64,000 bases of DNA from Oscheius sp. JU75. Lineage: Eukaryota > Nematoda > Chromadorea > Rhabditida > Rhabditidae. Positions 23,560-34,467 of this stretch are shown here, piece after piece. Position 1 is the stretch's first letter. The number at the start of each line of letters is the position of its first letter. Under the pieces are notes generated by a model. That model was not told the origin of the DNA and ran no database searches. It saw only the letters and a list, made by a program, of their open reading frames with translations. The stretch spans positions 2,232,001 through 2,296,000 of the forward strand of contig JASJZC010000004.1 in NCBI GenBank assembly GCA_037178855.1, given 5' to 3'. The position numbers were made by a program, and so were the translations under genes.

Positions 23560-26478
23560 CAAATGAGCTAATCTTTTTAGAGATAAGTTCAAAAAAGGTA
23601 TTTCGAGAATAGCCAACAAAATAATAGTAAATATCTAGCGTCTCTTTGGCATTTCAGCGAGTAAGCAAAGCAAAATAAAGCTCAAATAAAAGGGACAGCC
23701 TCGCCCCAGTTCGAATCACGAAAGGGCCGTAAAGACAACCATCTAACATGCAACGCGATGCTCTTATGCCCCTTTTTCGAGCGAATGCCATTGACAAATA
23801 ATAGAACTGTTTTCTTCAAAGCAAAATTCTTTTGAAGAGACAATAAGACGTTCTAAAGATACTTGTCTTACGACCCGACAAAAGAAACAGCTGCTTGTCG
23901 GAGAGGGGTCAGTGTGGTGTAAGCCTTTTTCGACAACTGATTTAAGAAAACATCTCCTCCAAAAGAAGGATGAAGGAAAAAGGGAGGATTACAAAGGTTT
24001 AGCGGGATTAGCGGACCCCATCCTAATGGTCGTTAACAGGATGGCCCGTTTATATTTTCATAGTACGGGCCGGCAGAGCGGAAGAGGCAATTAGAGAGTA
24101 GCGCGGATGCATATAGCAAAAGCAAAAGGGGATTTGGACATGAAGAGCAACTGTGTGATTCGATTTGTCAAAGTGAGAGAGGTCAAGGAGCACAGCTTGG
24201 TCGACAGATGGGCCTTCCCCCAACAAACAGATCACCCATCGGTCATGCCGCCAAATCCCAGTAGTGTCCTTTTGCCTCCTTTAGTTCTTGTGAGTTCGAA
24301 AAACAGCAAATTCGCCATTCATAGGGTCGCGCAGATAGCACGAATCCATTGTCAATGGCGCGAAAATAGTTTTTTGATGAATCAAAACGAGAGGGCGACT
24401 GTCAAGTGTTGAAATGGTTACTTGAAAGAGAAAGTAAAATCAGCTGAGTCAGCGATGACTGATGGTAAACGAAGATGGCGGCCGGTAACAGAGAGAGAGA
24501 GAGGCTATTTCGTGGCAGAACTGGTTGCCGCATGTCACAAAAGAAGACAAGCTCATTGTCAATTGGATTACTAGGCAGTCTTAGTCGATTAAACGTATCG
24601 TTTTGTTGGAAAGAAAATGAGCAAAAAGGCGGATGAATTTGACAGCGAAAATGGTTATCTGAGCCGTAGGCAAACAAACAAAATGGGACGACTCTTGAGT
24701 TGTTTAGAATCCCTTTTAACTGTACTATTCGATTCGAAAGAGGGAAAATGAGCGGTTTACGCAAGCTTTTCGCTGCTCAGCTGCGCATATAAACAAAGAA
24801 AATATACGTTCCATGGTAGCATGAAAGCAACAGAATGCCGAATAGCATCAAAATTGGTAGGATAATTGAATGTAGCCGGATATACACCACTGCATCCGAC
24901 AACTGGACCCAATAAGGATGAAAAAGAGGAGACTTAGTATGGGCGGTCAAGCCATTGCAGATATCGATCTTTTGCAGCCTTTTACTGAATTGCCCGGTTT
25001 AGTCTTTAGCAACGCAACATGCATCTTTCTAAGAAATTGCGCAGTTTCGTGTTTATAACTTTATTTCAAACAAAACTATAACTTTAAAATTCTTAATCGA
25101 AGAAAAAGTAAGCAAATCTTTGGCTGGTATAGAGGCCAGAAGATGAGTCAGGTGAGGGTTGTTTGGCTCTCATGACCGCCGGAGAACGGGAAGGACTCAC
25201 AACACAGTTGGATACACGAGAAATCTTTCCAAAAAGAAGTTATTTGTTCTGTTTAAACTTTGCGTGAGAAGTCAAACTTCTTTCGAGATTGACAAAATCA
25301 AAAGGTTACTTTGCGAAAACAGAAGTACAACTAATGTATTGGAATGGAGGTTAAAAAGTGAAGAAATCGATAAGCAAGTATAGGTGCAACTGTTTGGGAT
25401 AGAAACAGTGACCTGAGCCGTGTTGGATGGCGGATTAGGGCTATACTCATGTACTGCACACAACGTAGAGTGGGTGTTAGCTATTCGATGTCTGATAAGG
25501 CTGTTGAGGCGTAAATTTGCACGTGATTCATTTCAGAGCTATCTGAAAAAAGTTTACTTACATTTTCTATCAGTTGATCGACGCAGCTTTCCATACTCGA
25601 TCGGTGTAGACGGAGGTGTCATTAGAGGCAGACTTATTAGGCCGTCTGGTATGTCTTCTTTCATTTTTCTGAAACAAAACAAGTGAGAAAATTTAGAGAG
25701 AAAGACTAGAAAGAGAAAAGTTTGGTCCATGAGCAATTGTAGAGACGGGCAGCTTAGTCATTTTTTAAGGGGAACACAGCTAACATTGCGAAGGGGAGTG
25801 ATAAGGTCTAGCTGACAAAATGAAAGGCGTGAAATCTAGAGAGAAAAAGACAACAAAAGGATTCCATACGAGTTTCGGTAAACATGTTTACGCTGCTAAC
25901 AAAACTTTTTAAAGGCCGGCACAGTCGAAGTAGAAACTGTGGAGTAAAAACAAGTAATGTACATATTCGACTCCATGCACCAAGGAACAGCACAAGATTA
26001 GTTTCAGTCGAGCCACGATGAACACGAAAACGGAATTGTTGACCTTTCATAAGAAAGAATACACAGAATTCAACGGGCGATCGCCCGTCCCGTCCAAAAA
26101 GAGATTTCTCGTTCAATCAACTTCACAAACATTGCTATGCAAACACGATTTGATCCCAAAATTTCATAGAAAGAGGAGCGAGAGGAACTCTTACTTTCAG
26201 CTGTTTGCTGAATTTATGCGTTTGTTCGGGTGTTTGAAAAAAAGACGGGTAATCGGATTAAAAGTGCAGAGAAATGTTTAGCGCGAATCCAAGCTGGTGC
26301 CAGCTGTTGAACTAAAACAAAGGTATAAAACTCATTTTCACGCAAAAGAAGTTTAAAATCAACAATTCTGTAAACAAGACAAACAAACATTTTGTAATAA
26401 TTTCAGGCAAAAGCCAGATTGTAGAGCGGCTCCAAATCACTTTCAGAATGCATCATGAGAAGCAGAGAAGACCTAACT
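23560..26478. other. Large intergenic region, no recognised gene
   Basis: About 2.9 kb with only short open frames (none above about 120 codons) and none with a recognisable domain. It is AT rich with scattered purine-rich runs (gagagagagag at 24490). It probably holds the FMNL promoter and possibly upstream FMNL exons, which I cannot identify. I see no tRNA, repeat array or long inverted repeat. Confidence 0.4.
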
Positions 26479-28118
26479 TCATCTAGCAGATTCTTCGACA
26501 CTGAGCAGAGCAAGTTCGGCAGCAACTCGCACCGACGAATTGCTCTCTTTGCATCCATTGACCAGTTGAGGAACGAACAGTTTTAGGATGTCCAAAGGCA
26601 GAGAAGCCGAGAAACTTTTGACGTAGTGGGACAGGGCAAGAGCAGTGGTCCTTCGGACATCGATGCTATGATGGTTGATGCTACGAGCAATAGCTGACAG
26701 CAGATCGCGATCAAAGGTCTCCTTCAGACCGATTAGAACGAGAGCAGCAGCTCGAACAGCACCACAAGCAGTGACAGGGTCGGCAGAGAAAGCACTCAGA
26801 AGAGCCGACTTGCAGGCTTCGTAGTTCTTACTCCAAACAGACACAGGTTCGGTCTGAACCTGATGTTTAAGACTCATAAAAATAAAACTTGCATTGATCA
26901 TCATCGGCAACAGCAATTACCACCTTCTCGCAAGAGTCGATCATCTGAAACAGTTAAATAAACACATGAACAAGGAAAAAGTACCGGATCGTATTGGTCG
27001 TTGGTGGTACAGGAAGCCAGAAGAGCATCCAGTACACGAGGCAATTGTCTGCTAAGAGAGTCTCCAGCGACAGAGGCCAAACTGCACAGAGCGTGAGCAT
27101 TGATTGGCGGCTTGGTGAGAGGAGGTAACAGATAGGGCAACATCTGACTACTGTTCTGTTTCATGACTTGACAGAGTCCATCCAGAATGTGGTCCTGTTC
27201 TGGCTCCCAAAGTTAACTTGAACGCATTACTGAGAGTAAATACATTCCAAGGCCTTTCATCAATCCAGCAATTCCATTTGCAGCTCCACGTCGGATACCG
27301 TAGCTGTCTGCATCTAAAAGTGTCCTGGAGCTGTGTAATCTTCTTTTTGCAGTCGGATCGTACGAGCTTGGCCCAAAGGCGGAAGATAGATGGTAACCGA
27401 TTCTTGAACCTAAAAGGACATTCATAAAAATAGAAAGAAATGGCGAACCGTTTGACTAGGAACGTCCAACAACTCTATCAGCCGGGAAACAATCGCTTTG
27501 ACCTTCAGGGAAGATGCTTCCAAGTACTGGTAAGAGTTCCGATGAAAATGATGAGATATTGTCGAACACTATCATATTCGGCTGTATTGAGAGTATTATC
27601 GGAAATTTCTTCTGAATATAAGGCTTATGTTAGAACAATTTTAAAACAGCGAAACCTAGATACGGTAGCAGCGAAGGAAATAGCTGACTTCCATACTTTT
27701 TGATAGTATCGACAGCAGCAGCACACAAAGGATCATGACACGCTGGGCGTGTCGTATAAAGCCTTCGGCACTATCTAAAAATTCATGAGCCGGTTGACTG
27801 AAGCAATGCCGTTTGAAATAGTTGAAGAGCGTCTTCCTCTCGTACAATTTCGACCATTTCTTGAATTGCAGCTCCAACACTACTCCGCCTCTCCCATTCA
27901 TCGACAGCCGTTTTCTGCTTACGTCCAAAACGATCGAGAATTGCTTCACGAGCAAAAAGTTGATCGTAGACATCCTTTAGATTTGACAGAACTATCGGCA
28001 TCACTGCCGGTTCGGCTTCGACAAAGTTTGCTAGACGAAGAGGAGCCTATTCACGAACGCTGGCGTCAGACGAAACACATTGCTCTTAAAGCAATGTCAG
28101 TTATGAAATAAGAGAACT
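26479..28118 (-). pseudogene. GCN1: Decayed copy of translational activator GCN1
   Basis: Segments match the C-terminal half of GCN1, the HEAT-repeat activator of GCN2, in correct order: DEWERRSSVGAAIQEM (27.9 kb), AAAVDTIKKYGSQLFPSLLP, YDSVRQYLIIFIGTL, KVKAIVSRLIELLDVPSQT, GIRRGAANGIAGLMKGLGM and ILDGLCQVMKQ. MLPYLLPPLTKPPIN, LASVAGDSLSRQL, and a last block SVWSKNYEACKSALLSAFS to the stop at 26479 complete it. The reading frame changes without an intron at about 27735, 27525, 27370 and 27320. Roughly 500 residues are missing between GLMKGLGM and ILDGL, and about 400 more before VWSKNYEAC, judged against human GCN1. No N-terminal GCN1 sequence follows upstream; instead a hairpin element and a LINE are found. 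A functional gene with sequencing errors is possible but would not explain the deletions. Confidence 0.75.
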
Positions 28119-28119
28119 A

Positions 28120-28224
28120 TAATCAGGCTTGTGCCGTCCGCCTCTGCCAAATGCATGTTTTCCGATCTTCAAAATTTCACTGGAAAAAAACATGCATTTG
28201 GCAGGGGCAGACGGCACAAGCCTG
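28120..28224. mobile_element. Hairpin (foldback/MITE-like) element
   Basis: The sequence from CAGGCTTGTGCCGTC (28124) to its complement GACGGCACAAGCCTG (ending 28224) forms two arms of about 40 nt with only two substitutions and a 3-nt bulge around an 18-nt loop. The hexamer GAACTA occurs at 28114-28119 and again at 28225-28230, which could be a target-site duplication. It has no coding capacity. It lies exactly where the GCN1 remnant stops. Confidence 0.7.
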
Positions 28225-28879
28225 GAACTAACCTATTAGCTCGATGGCCTTCTCTCTGTCTCTCTCTACTTTTTTCGGATCATTGCTACTCTCAACATCA
28301 GATAGATGACCATCATCAAGGTTCATTTTTGAAAAAAAAAATTGTAGAATCAGCAAAAAGAAAAAACGCAATGGCTAATAATTCAAAACCGCATTTTGTA
28401 AACAGCATGCGTTAACATGCAATTGGCACTCGGTAAGTGAAGGCTGAAAGATCTTCCAGAAGAGTTCTATGCAAGGTTTCTCCTTATCATTGTTCTTGAC
28501 AGACTGCCGAGCACAACCTGTTCAATTATTCGTTGACATAGGCTCAGATCCGAAAGAAAATACGATCTGTTCCTCGTCCGAAGAACCACCACCGTGCGAT
28601 CCAAAAATCAGTCCAACTTCCGAAGCGACCACTATCTTGTCTCTCTCATCGTCGGTCTAGACGCCAATTTCCCCAGACATCTACAGAAGGCAATGCAGAC
28701 GAAGATGAACTAGCCACCGACACGCTGTACAGGAGAGAAGAGAAGCAATGAAGGATCCGGACCCAACAGCTTAATGTCTGGGGTTCTATAAGTCTTCGAC
28801 GAAGCCCGTACTGTTGCCACCAAAAGAATCTCGCGCGCAGAAAGGTTCTCTGTCAACACGAGAGACATTTTCGACCAAC

Positions 28880-29880
28880 GACGAGTTCTGCTGACCAAGG
28901 ACGACATGCCATCACGTCTCCAACTGATTCAAATGAACAAGTCCCTGCGAAATATCGAATCAGACAACTCCAGAAGAAGGACGGTTCTCGAACGGATAGC
29001 CCTCAAGACGTGCGCCATCAAGTGGAGGAATTCTTCGGGTAGTTATACCAGAAAACGGTCAATGTGCTTCCAATCAACCAGCCCCCTTTTGAAGTATTAC
29101 AACCAGTGCTCGAGGAAACAGTCTGGAAATATCTCTACCCGATGAAGATGCGAACAGCGCCTGGACACGACTCCATCACGACCATGCAGCTCCGAATCGC
29201 GGAAGAAAAAATGATATCCACTTTTGCCTGTCTCTTCACTCGGATGCTCCAACATTGTCTGGTGCCTCCTGGATTCGGTAATTTGATTACGACCCTCATC
29301 CCGAAGAAAGAAGAACATACCGACCTGGCAAACTTCCGCCCTATCTCCGTGTTGCCAGTTCCTTACAAGCTCTTCACGCTGTTCACCATCAAGCAGCTGA
29401 TCGACCTCCACTACTCTTCAACGCTGTTCTTGAAGACGTCTTCCGCGAAGTCAATCGGGAGAACATACGATTCAACATCAACAGCTGTAAGTTGACTCAT
29501 CTTCGTTACGTCAAGGCAGTTGCAATGACCAACGTCTACAAAGGAGATCTGCTGTCCGGTCAATGGATTCACTTCGCCCAGCATTTCACTTAACTCGCAT
29601 GCTCGGTCACCTGCATCTCGCAAAACCCAGAAATTGGCGCGAGGAATCGGAGCTGCATGGGTAGTCACCAATCGCCTTCGATTCTTCCTCACCAAGAGAA
29701 CCGTTCCGATAATGATGAAGATGAAAGTGCTGATCTGCGTTGTCCCAAGTCTTCTGTACGGCTATGAATTCTGGTGTCTTTGCACAGATGAGACCAACAA
29801 AAAGATGACCGATACTTTATCAATATTTTCAAGGCATTTGGAGCACCATTCGAGGTGTAACGAATAATAGACATGGCAGA
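28880..29880 (+). mobile_element. Degenerate non-LTR (LINE) reverse transcriptase fragment
   Basis: Reverse-transcriptase motifs are spread over several frames. They are KMRTAPGHDSITTMQLRIAE (29140), NLITTLIPKKEEHTDLANFR followed by PISVLPVPYKLFTLFTIKQL (29280-29400), and a 3' piece RLRFFLTKRTVPIMMKMKVL with PSLLYGYEFW (29660-29790). These resemble CR1/jockey/RTE-type LINE polymerases. The catalytic FADD-containing middle is missing, because 29400-29600 jumps from palm to C-terminal region. Frameshifts and stops interrupt the frame, so it is dead. Upstream, 28880-29060 reads as the charged linker before the RT domain. Sequence at 28430-28880 may be more of the element but carries no recognised motif. 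Confidence 0.75.
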
Positions 29881-29913
29881 GCGAGGGAGAATGAGATAAT
29901 TACAAAGTAAAGC

Positions 29914-31587
29914 TTATTGAGCCATCTTTTCGAGGATAGGAATCAGCTGATCAAACATAGGGCGTTTCCCAAGATTTTCATTGGTGCATATCTGGATTAA
30001 TCTCGCCATGCTCCTTGCTGTACCAGGAGGGATGGTCACTCGAAGTCCTTCAAGAGCAATCTGAATCCTCTCTCATATTCTCTCTCTAACACTTTCATAC
30101 CTTCATTCCACATTCCATAGGAGGCATGTCAGCGAACGGAACCTCTCGGGTGTTCAGTTCCCACAGAAGAATTCCAAAACTCCACATGTCAGCTGCTCGA
30201 ATATTCAGTTCTTCTGGAGAACGATTGAGCGCCTCTGGACTCATCCAGGCAGGAGAGTAACAGCGACCGACCTCTTGGAAAGAGAACTTGGTATCAGCCA
30301 TAGATATCTTGGCTGACAATTCTTCATCTACAACAACGTGTTTAGACGAGAGGAAATATCTGAAGAATACTGTAGCTGAAACTGTAGGTTGTCTCACCTC
30401 AAAACCATCGGGTCCAGACTGTGCAAATAGGACATTCCTCTGGCAATGTCTATGGCAAAACGAATGGCCTGTTGATGGTCAATTACAACAGCTGAATAAC
30501 ATTGTCTTTTGAGGGGAATATACTACTCACAGCCTTGTTCGTGGAGCACGTTGTAGAGACTGCCGAAAGGCATGTGGGAACTGATGAGAACCATGCTGGG
30601 AGGTTGACATGCCGCTGCCAGAACAGGGCAGATATTCGAGTGGGCAAATATCCTAAACTCAAGAATGAAAAGCTGTAAAGAAATGGTACCGAAGCTGTGG
30701 GAATTCCGTCTGGAAATCGCGAGCGATTCTTGGGGTGACTTCCTGTACGGCGAGTATTCTGGCCACGATGTCGTTCCCTTGCCATTTTCCACGCCACAGT
30801 TCTCCGGAATGGGACTCGGCAATCTAAAATTTGTCCCTACTGTGCGAACTCTCTGAGCGGATATCCTACCTTGTTGGTGAGATGAAGTGAATTGACTTCA
30901 ATTCCAGCATATCGGGACAGAGTAGCGTCACGGGTTCTGGATTTTGTACCCTTCCATGTCTCGTCCTTAAAGGGAACCCTCTCATTCGGACTCTGACCAT
31001 TCTCCTTTGCAATTTCTAAAGAGAATAGAGTAATTGAAAAAATTCTTCCAACGAACCAATTACAGTAGGACGAATCTGTGGCTGACACACGTCTAGAATA
31101 GACAAACCCTTTCTGTTGCATTGAGATATCAGGGCTCCAGCAGTGATCAAATCCTCGACAATTTCGATAAAGCCCCAGAAGGAGGCGTAATGAAGAGGTG
31201 TCATTCCGTGTTCATTTGTCACATTCACGTCTGCTTTCCTGTTCAGAAGTTTCTGGAATCGGACCTATCAACAAGCAAAGAATCTCTACTCACCACAACA
31301 ATCTGTCTGTGTCCGTGAGCAGCGGCCAGATGGAGAGGAGTGTCGTCTCCCATGTTGGTCACATTGACACGAGCTCCTCTGGACAGAAGCATCTCGACTA
31401 TGCTCACGTAGCCTCCCTTGGCTGCCCAATGGAGTAGAGAAAAGGCGTGGTCATCACTATAAGAATACAATTCTCTCTCAATCAGCACTATTACTTACCC
31501 AACGTTGAGATCATGTTCGTGGTCATCGAGCCAGACCCGAACCTGGAAGGCATTACCCTCTCGGACCCAACCGAAAACATCCTCCAT
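29914..31587 (-). CDS. ILK: Integrin-linked (pseudo)kinase ILK
   Basis: This is a focal-adhesion scaffold that links integrins to actin with PINCH and parvin. It starts [20 protein letters not shown], aligning with human ILK MDDIFTQCREGNA. An in-frame ATG 54 nt further upstream (31641) is the alternative start. The ankyrin repeats include [39 protein letters not shown] and [20 protein letters not shown]. The kinase-like domain carries YRNDIVA-type strands near 30790 and YNVLHEQG. It also has [20 protein letters not shown], where a DTK replaces the DFG magnesium motif as in other ILKs, and [20 protein letters not shown]. The stop is at 29914-29916 after ILEKMAQ, the family's usual end. Its length and domain order are complete. 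Confidence 0.95.
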
Positions 31588-31641
31588 GATGATGGGGACA
31601 TTCGGTTTGTGGGCATGGTAGGTGGTCGAAAGCCACGCCAT

Positions 31642-32746
31642 GGCTCCTACGCCCAGTGCTAATTTGCTCTAAATAGATATTTTAAGAGAAAGGTGAGAGA
31701 AAGTAGAGAAAAGTAGTAGTTCTTGTGGTCATAGACTACTAGCATAATCGGGAGGGTGACTAACAGCAGCTGTTGCCCTCATCGATTTGCCAGCTGGCTA
31801 CTTGGCAGTATGCAAGACTCACACAATTAGTCGTAAAGAATCTTTTTTTACGTGGGCCATGGTACAAGGCTATTGACAGCTGACCAACTATCCCGCTGTG
31901 GCTTGTCGCAGGTGAACGACGACCTTAGCGCGTAGGCAAACAGTACCCGAATCGGTTAGAGCTATATGGTTAGTGGCACAAAAGGAGGAGGATGGAAGTT
32001 TTTAGGTCAAATTAGGAGGTTTCCAATGAAGTCATCCATTACTTGCATAGTCTAATCTAACTAATATAAGCCATGTCGTACCACTAGTTTCTTTCGCATT
32101 TTTGGCTTGAAACGGCCTTCAGTTACAAAAGAATAAACAGAAACAATGAGTTGAACCACGGAAATGGCAAAAATTGATCGAGTAGGATGCACCCGAGAGA
32201 GGCTCATAGACAGCCGTGTTCAGAGTGTAAAGAACCGTGGGTGGGGACAGATCTTTTGAGAGACTGAGGTGTGGGTGTTAGTGACCTTATTTTGGAGCTA
32301 TTCTGTTCCGAAAAGTAATGAATTCTCGGAATAGCGGTATGACTATACAACTTTCTTACAACTTTTAAGTGGCATCCATTTTGAGAAAGAAAGAACGTCT
32401 ACAGATTTTACAGTCAGTTGAAAATCACCGGGTTGGAGGATATGGGATATGGGTTTGTGAGTTATATTGGACTCTGGAAGTAGACAACATATTCCAAGCC
32501 AATTAAAATACGGTGATCGTAAAGAGTACGCATTTACGTATTGACAGCTGATATTTTCGGACAGTCGGAATAAACAACATTCGAATCAGACCTTCTTTCT
32601 ATTCTGAATACTCGCTAGTTTTATTGACACCTTTTCAAATTTATCAATTCAGTACGGGGAACACCAAAAAATTATTCAACATGCTCCCCTTATAATCTGT
32701 TTTTACAGTGTTTTCTATCCTAAAAGCAGAGTTCCAGGTAAAAACC
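31642..32746. other. Divergent promoter region between ILK and EAPP
   Basis: About 1.1 kb between two genes transcribed away from each other. No open frame of interest. Pyrimidine/purine asymmetric patches and several TATA-like AT runs are present but nothing decisive. It ends on the EAPP side with gagttccag, an acceptor nine bases before the ATG. Confidence 0.4.
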
Positions 32747-34262
32747 ATGGATCGTCTGCAACCATTCGAAAAGTTGGAGGACGACGAGTACTACATGGGA
32801 GGCGGCGGATGGAGAGACGAAGATAGTTGTGATGACATGAGGTAGGTCAAACTCTATAATCTTCGTTCCCGAATTCTGGAAGTCAGGTTTATTGTCGTTG
32901 TATACATATTTAGTACAATCAAGTAGCTGGAGTACAGTTTTTACGTTCCCGAGTTTTACGTAATGAAATAGTGTGTTTTCGATTCCAGACAGCCCTAATG
33001 CTATGGCAAACAAGTTGTTTCACACTATTGATTGCGGACACCATAACAACGGGCCTTGTCCGGCTTCAGCTGCCCTCATTACATTTTGCTCAACTTCTCT
33101 GGCAATCTTCTCACTCAACTGATTCTCAAACATTAGCCGTTCAAGCATCTATCAAGCTTTGGAAAACACGGTCATCAGTTGCGCGCGCGATCAATTATCT
33201 TTTTGGAGGCTTCCGGTGACACTTCTTCTATCCGTTCTGAGAGCGGCGCAATTCGCGACGGCCTCGGCGCCGCTACGTCTGCTCAGTTGGTTGCAGAAAC
33301 AAGTTCTCCGCGTAGTCGCCGAAAAACTGAGTTCAACAAAAAGTGTATCATATTGAGTAAGGGATTACACAGCCTTACTGATATTTTCAGTTCTGACGAT
33401 GAGCTCCAAGCAGAACTTCGGAAGATTGCTGGTATCCCGATTAAATGTGACAAGAAACGGGTTGAACCTCATTCCGAGTTCGAAGATGATATGGAAGATC
33501 AGCTCGATCGCAGTATTTGTGACTATGCCGACTTGCATATGGGCAGAAAAGGTTGGTTTTTTAGTGTTTCATCAATTTCCAAAGTTCAGGATCTACAGAT
33601 ACGCCGAAAAAGCTCGCTATCGAAGATGTTCAAATGACCGAAGAGACAAGTGGTGCCTCAGGATCCAAAAATGATAAAGATGACAATCCCATCCACAAGT
33701 TGGTCGACAAGGCTAAAAAGGCCAACGAACAGGAGGAAAAGGAAGTTGAATTCTACGATCCTGACGAAGATGACAACAACGAGAAATGGGTCGAGGAACG
33801 ATCGAAGAAGTCGAAGGGATCTGGCTCATCAAAATCCAAGTAATCTTTCCTCTTTAAATTGTAAACCCTTCAATTTCAGAGGAAAGATCGACAACGATTC
33901 GGATGCTGTATTATCCTGTCCTGGCTGCATGAATTTGTTGACAAGAGACTGCCAAAGACATGAACTTTACAAGGACCAATACAGGGCCATGTTTGTGGAG
34001 AATTGTGCTGTCGATACGGAGGAGAAACTGTCGATAGAGAAGACTGGAAAAGAAATGCGCCGTCAACGTCAAAAGCAGAAGAAAACGGGATTTATTGAAA
34101 CTAGTGTGAGTCTACCTTATATTTTTGTCAATGTGTGCTTTCCAGGCCTCAACAAACGATATCTTCTATCCTGTTCGCTGTCAGATTTGTAAAACAAAAG
34201 TCGCAGTTATGGACAGCGACGAGGTCTATCATTTCTTCAATGTTCTCAGTGGATATGCCTGA
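32747..34262 (+). CDS. EAPP: E2F-associated phosphoprotein EAPP
   Basis: This is a nuclear E2F/cell-cycle-associated zinc protein (role from family, thinly characterised). Exon 1 starts [20 protein letters not shown]. An exon at about 33390 gives [15 protein letters not shown], and [19 protein letters not shown] follows near 33745. The diagnostic C-terminal domain begins [20 protein letters not shown] and continues [20 protein letters not shown]. After the last intron it ends [28 protein letters not shown]. The CPGC/CQRH and CQIC pairs are the probable zinc ligands. Exons between 32843 and 33380 are uncertain; a Ser/Ala-rich frame at 33230-33355 is a plausible one. The next gene starts 206 nt after the stop. 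Confidence 0.88.
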
Positions 34263-34467
34263 GTCTTCACTTTGATTTATGTCAGGTTTTAAATGCTTCC
34301 ATTTTATAAATGTTTCTTAATTCTTCAAAGTTTTGATCGACTGGTTGCACCCAGACGTATCGTTACCCATTCTGAAGGAACCATAACTGGACAGTCTCAC
34401 CTGCCAATTCGACTTTAGATTTTAGATAGCTCAACAACAGTCGAACTATCAGACATTTGCTCCTAGA

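Noticed and set aside
23700-23735. GTTCGAATC resembling a tRNA B box
   Set aside because: No matching A box, acceptor stem or anticodon arm can be folded around it.
27505-27600. Explaining the GCN1 frame change at 27525 by a 43-nt intron ending in ttaccag
   Set aside because: The removed segment encodes well-matched GCN1 residues (VRQYLIIFIG) and the spliced product would still be out of frame.
32747-33230. Hydrophobic-looking frame at 32971-33219 as a membrane protein
   Set aside because: It overlaps the EAPP intron and exon area in another frame, and stops and splice sites do not support it.
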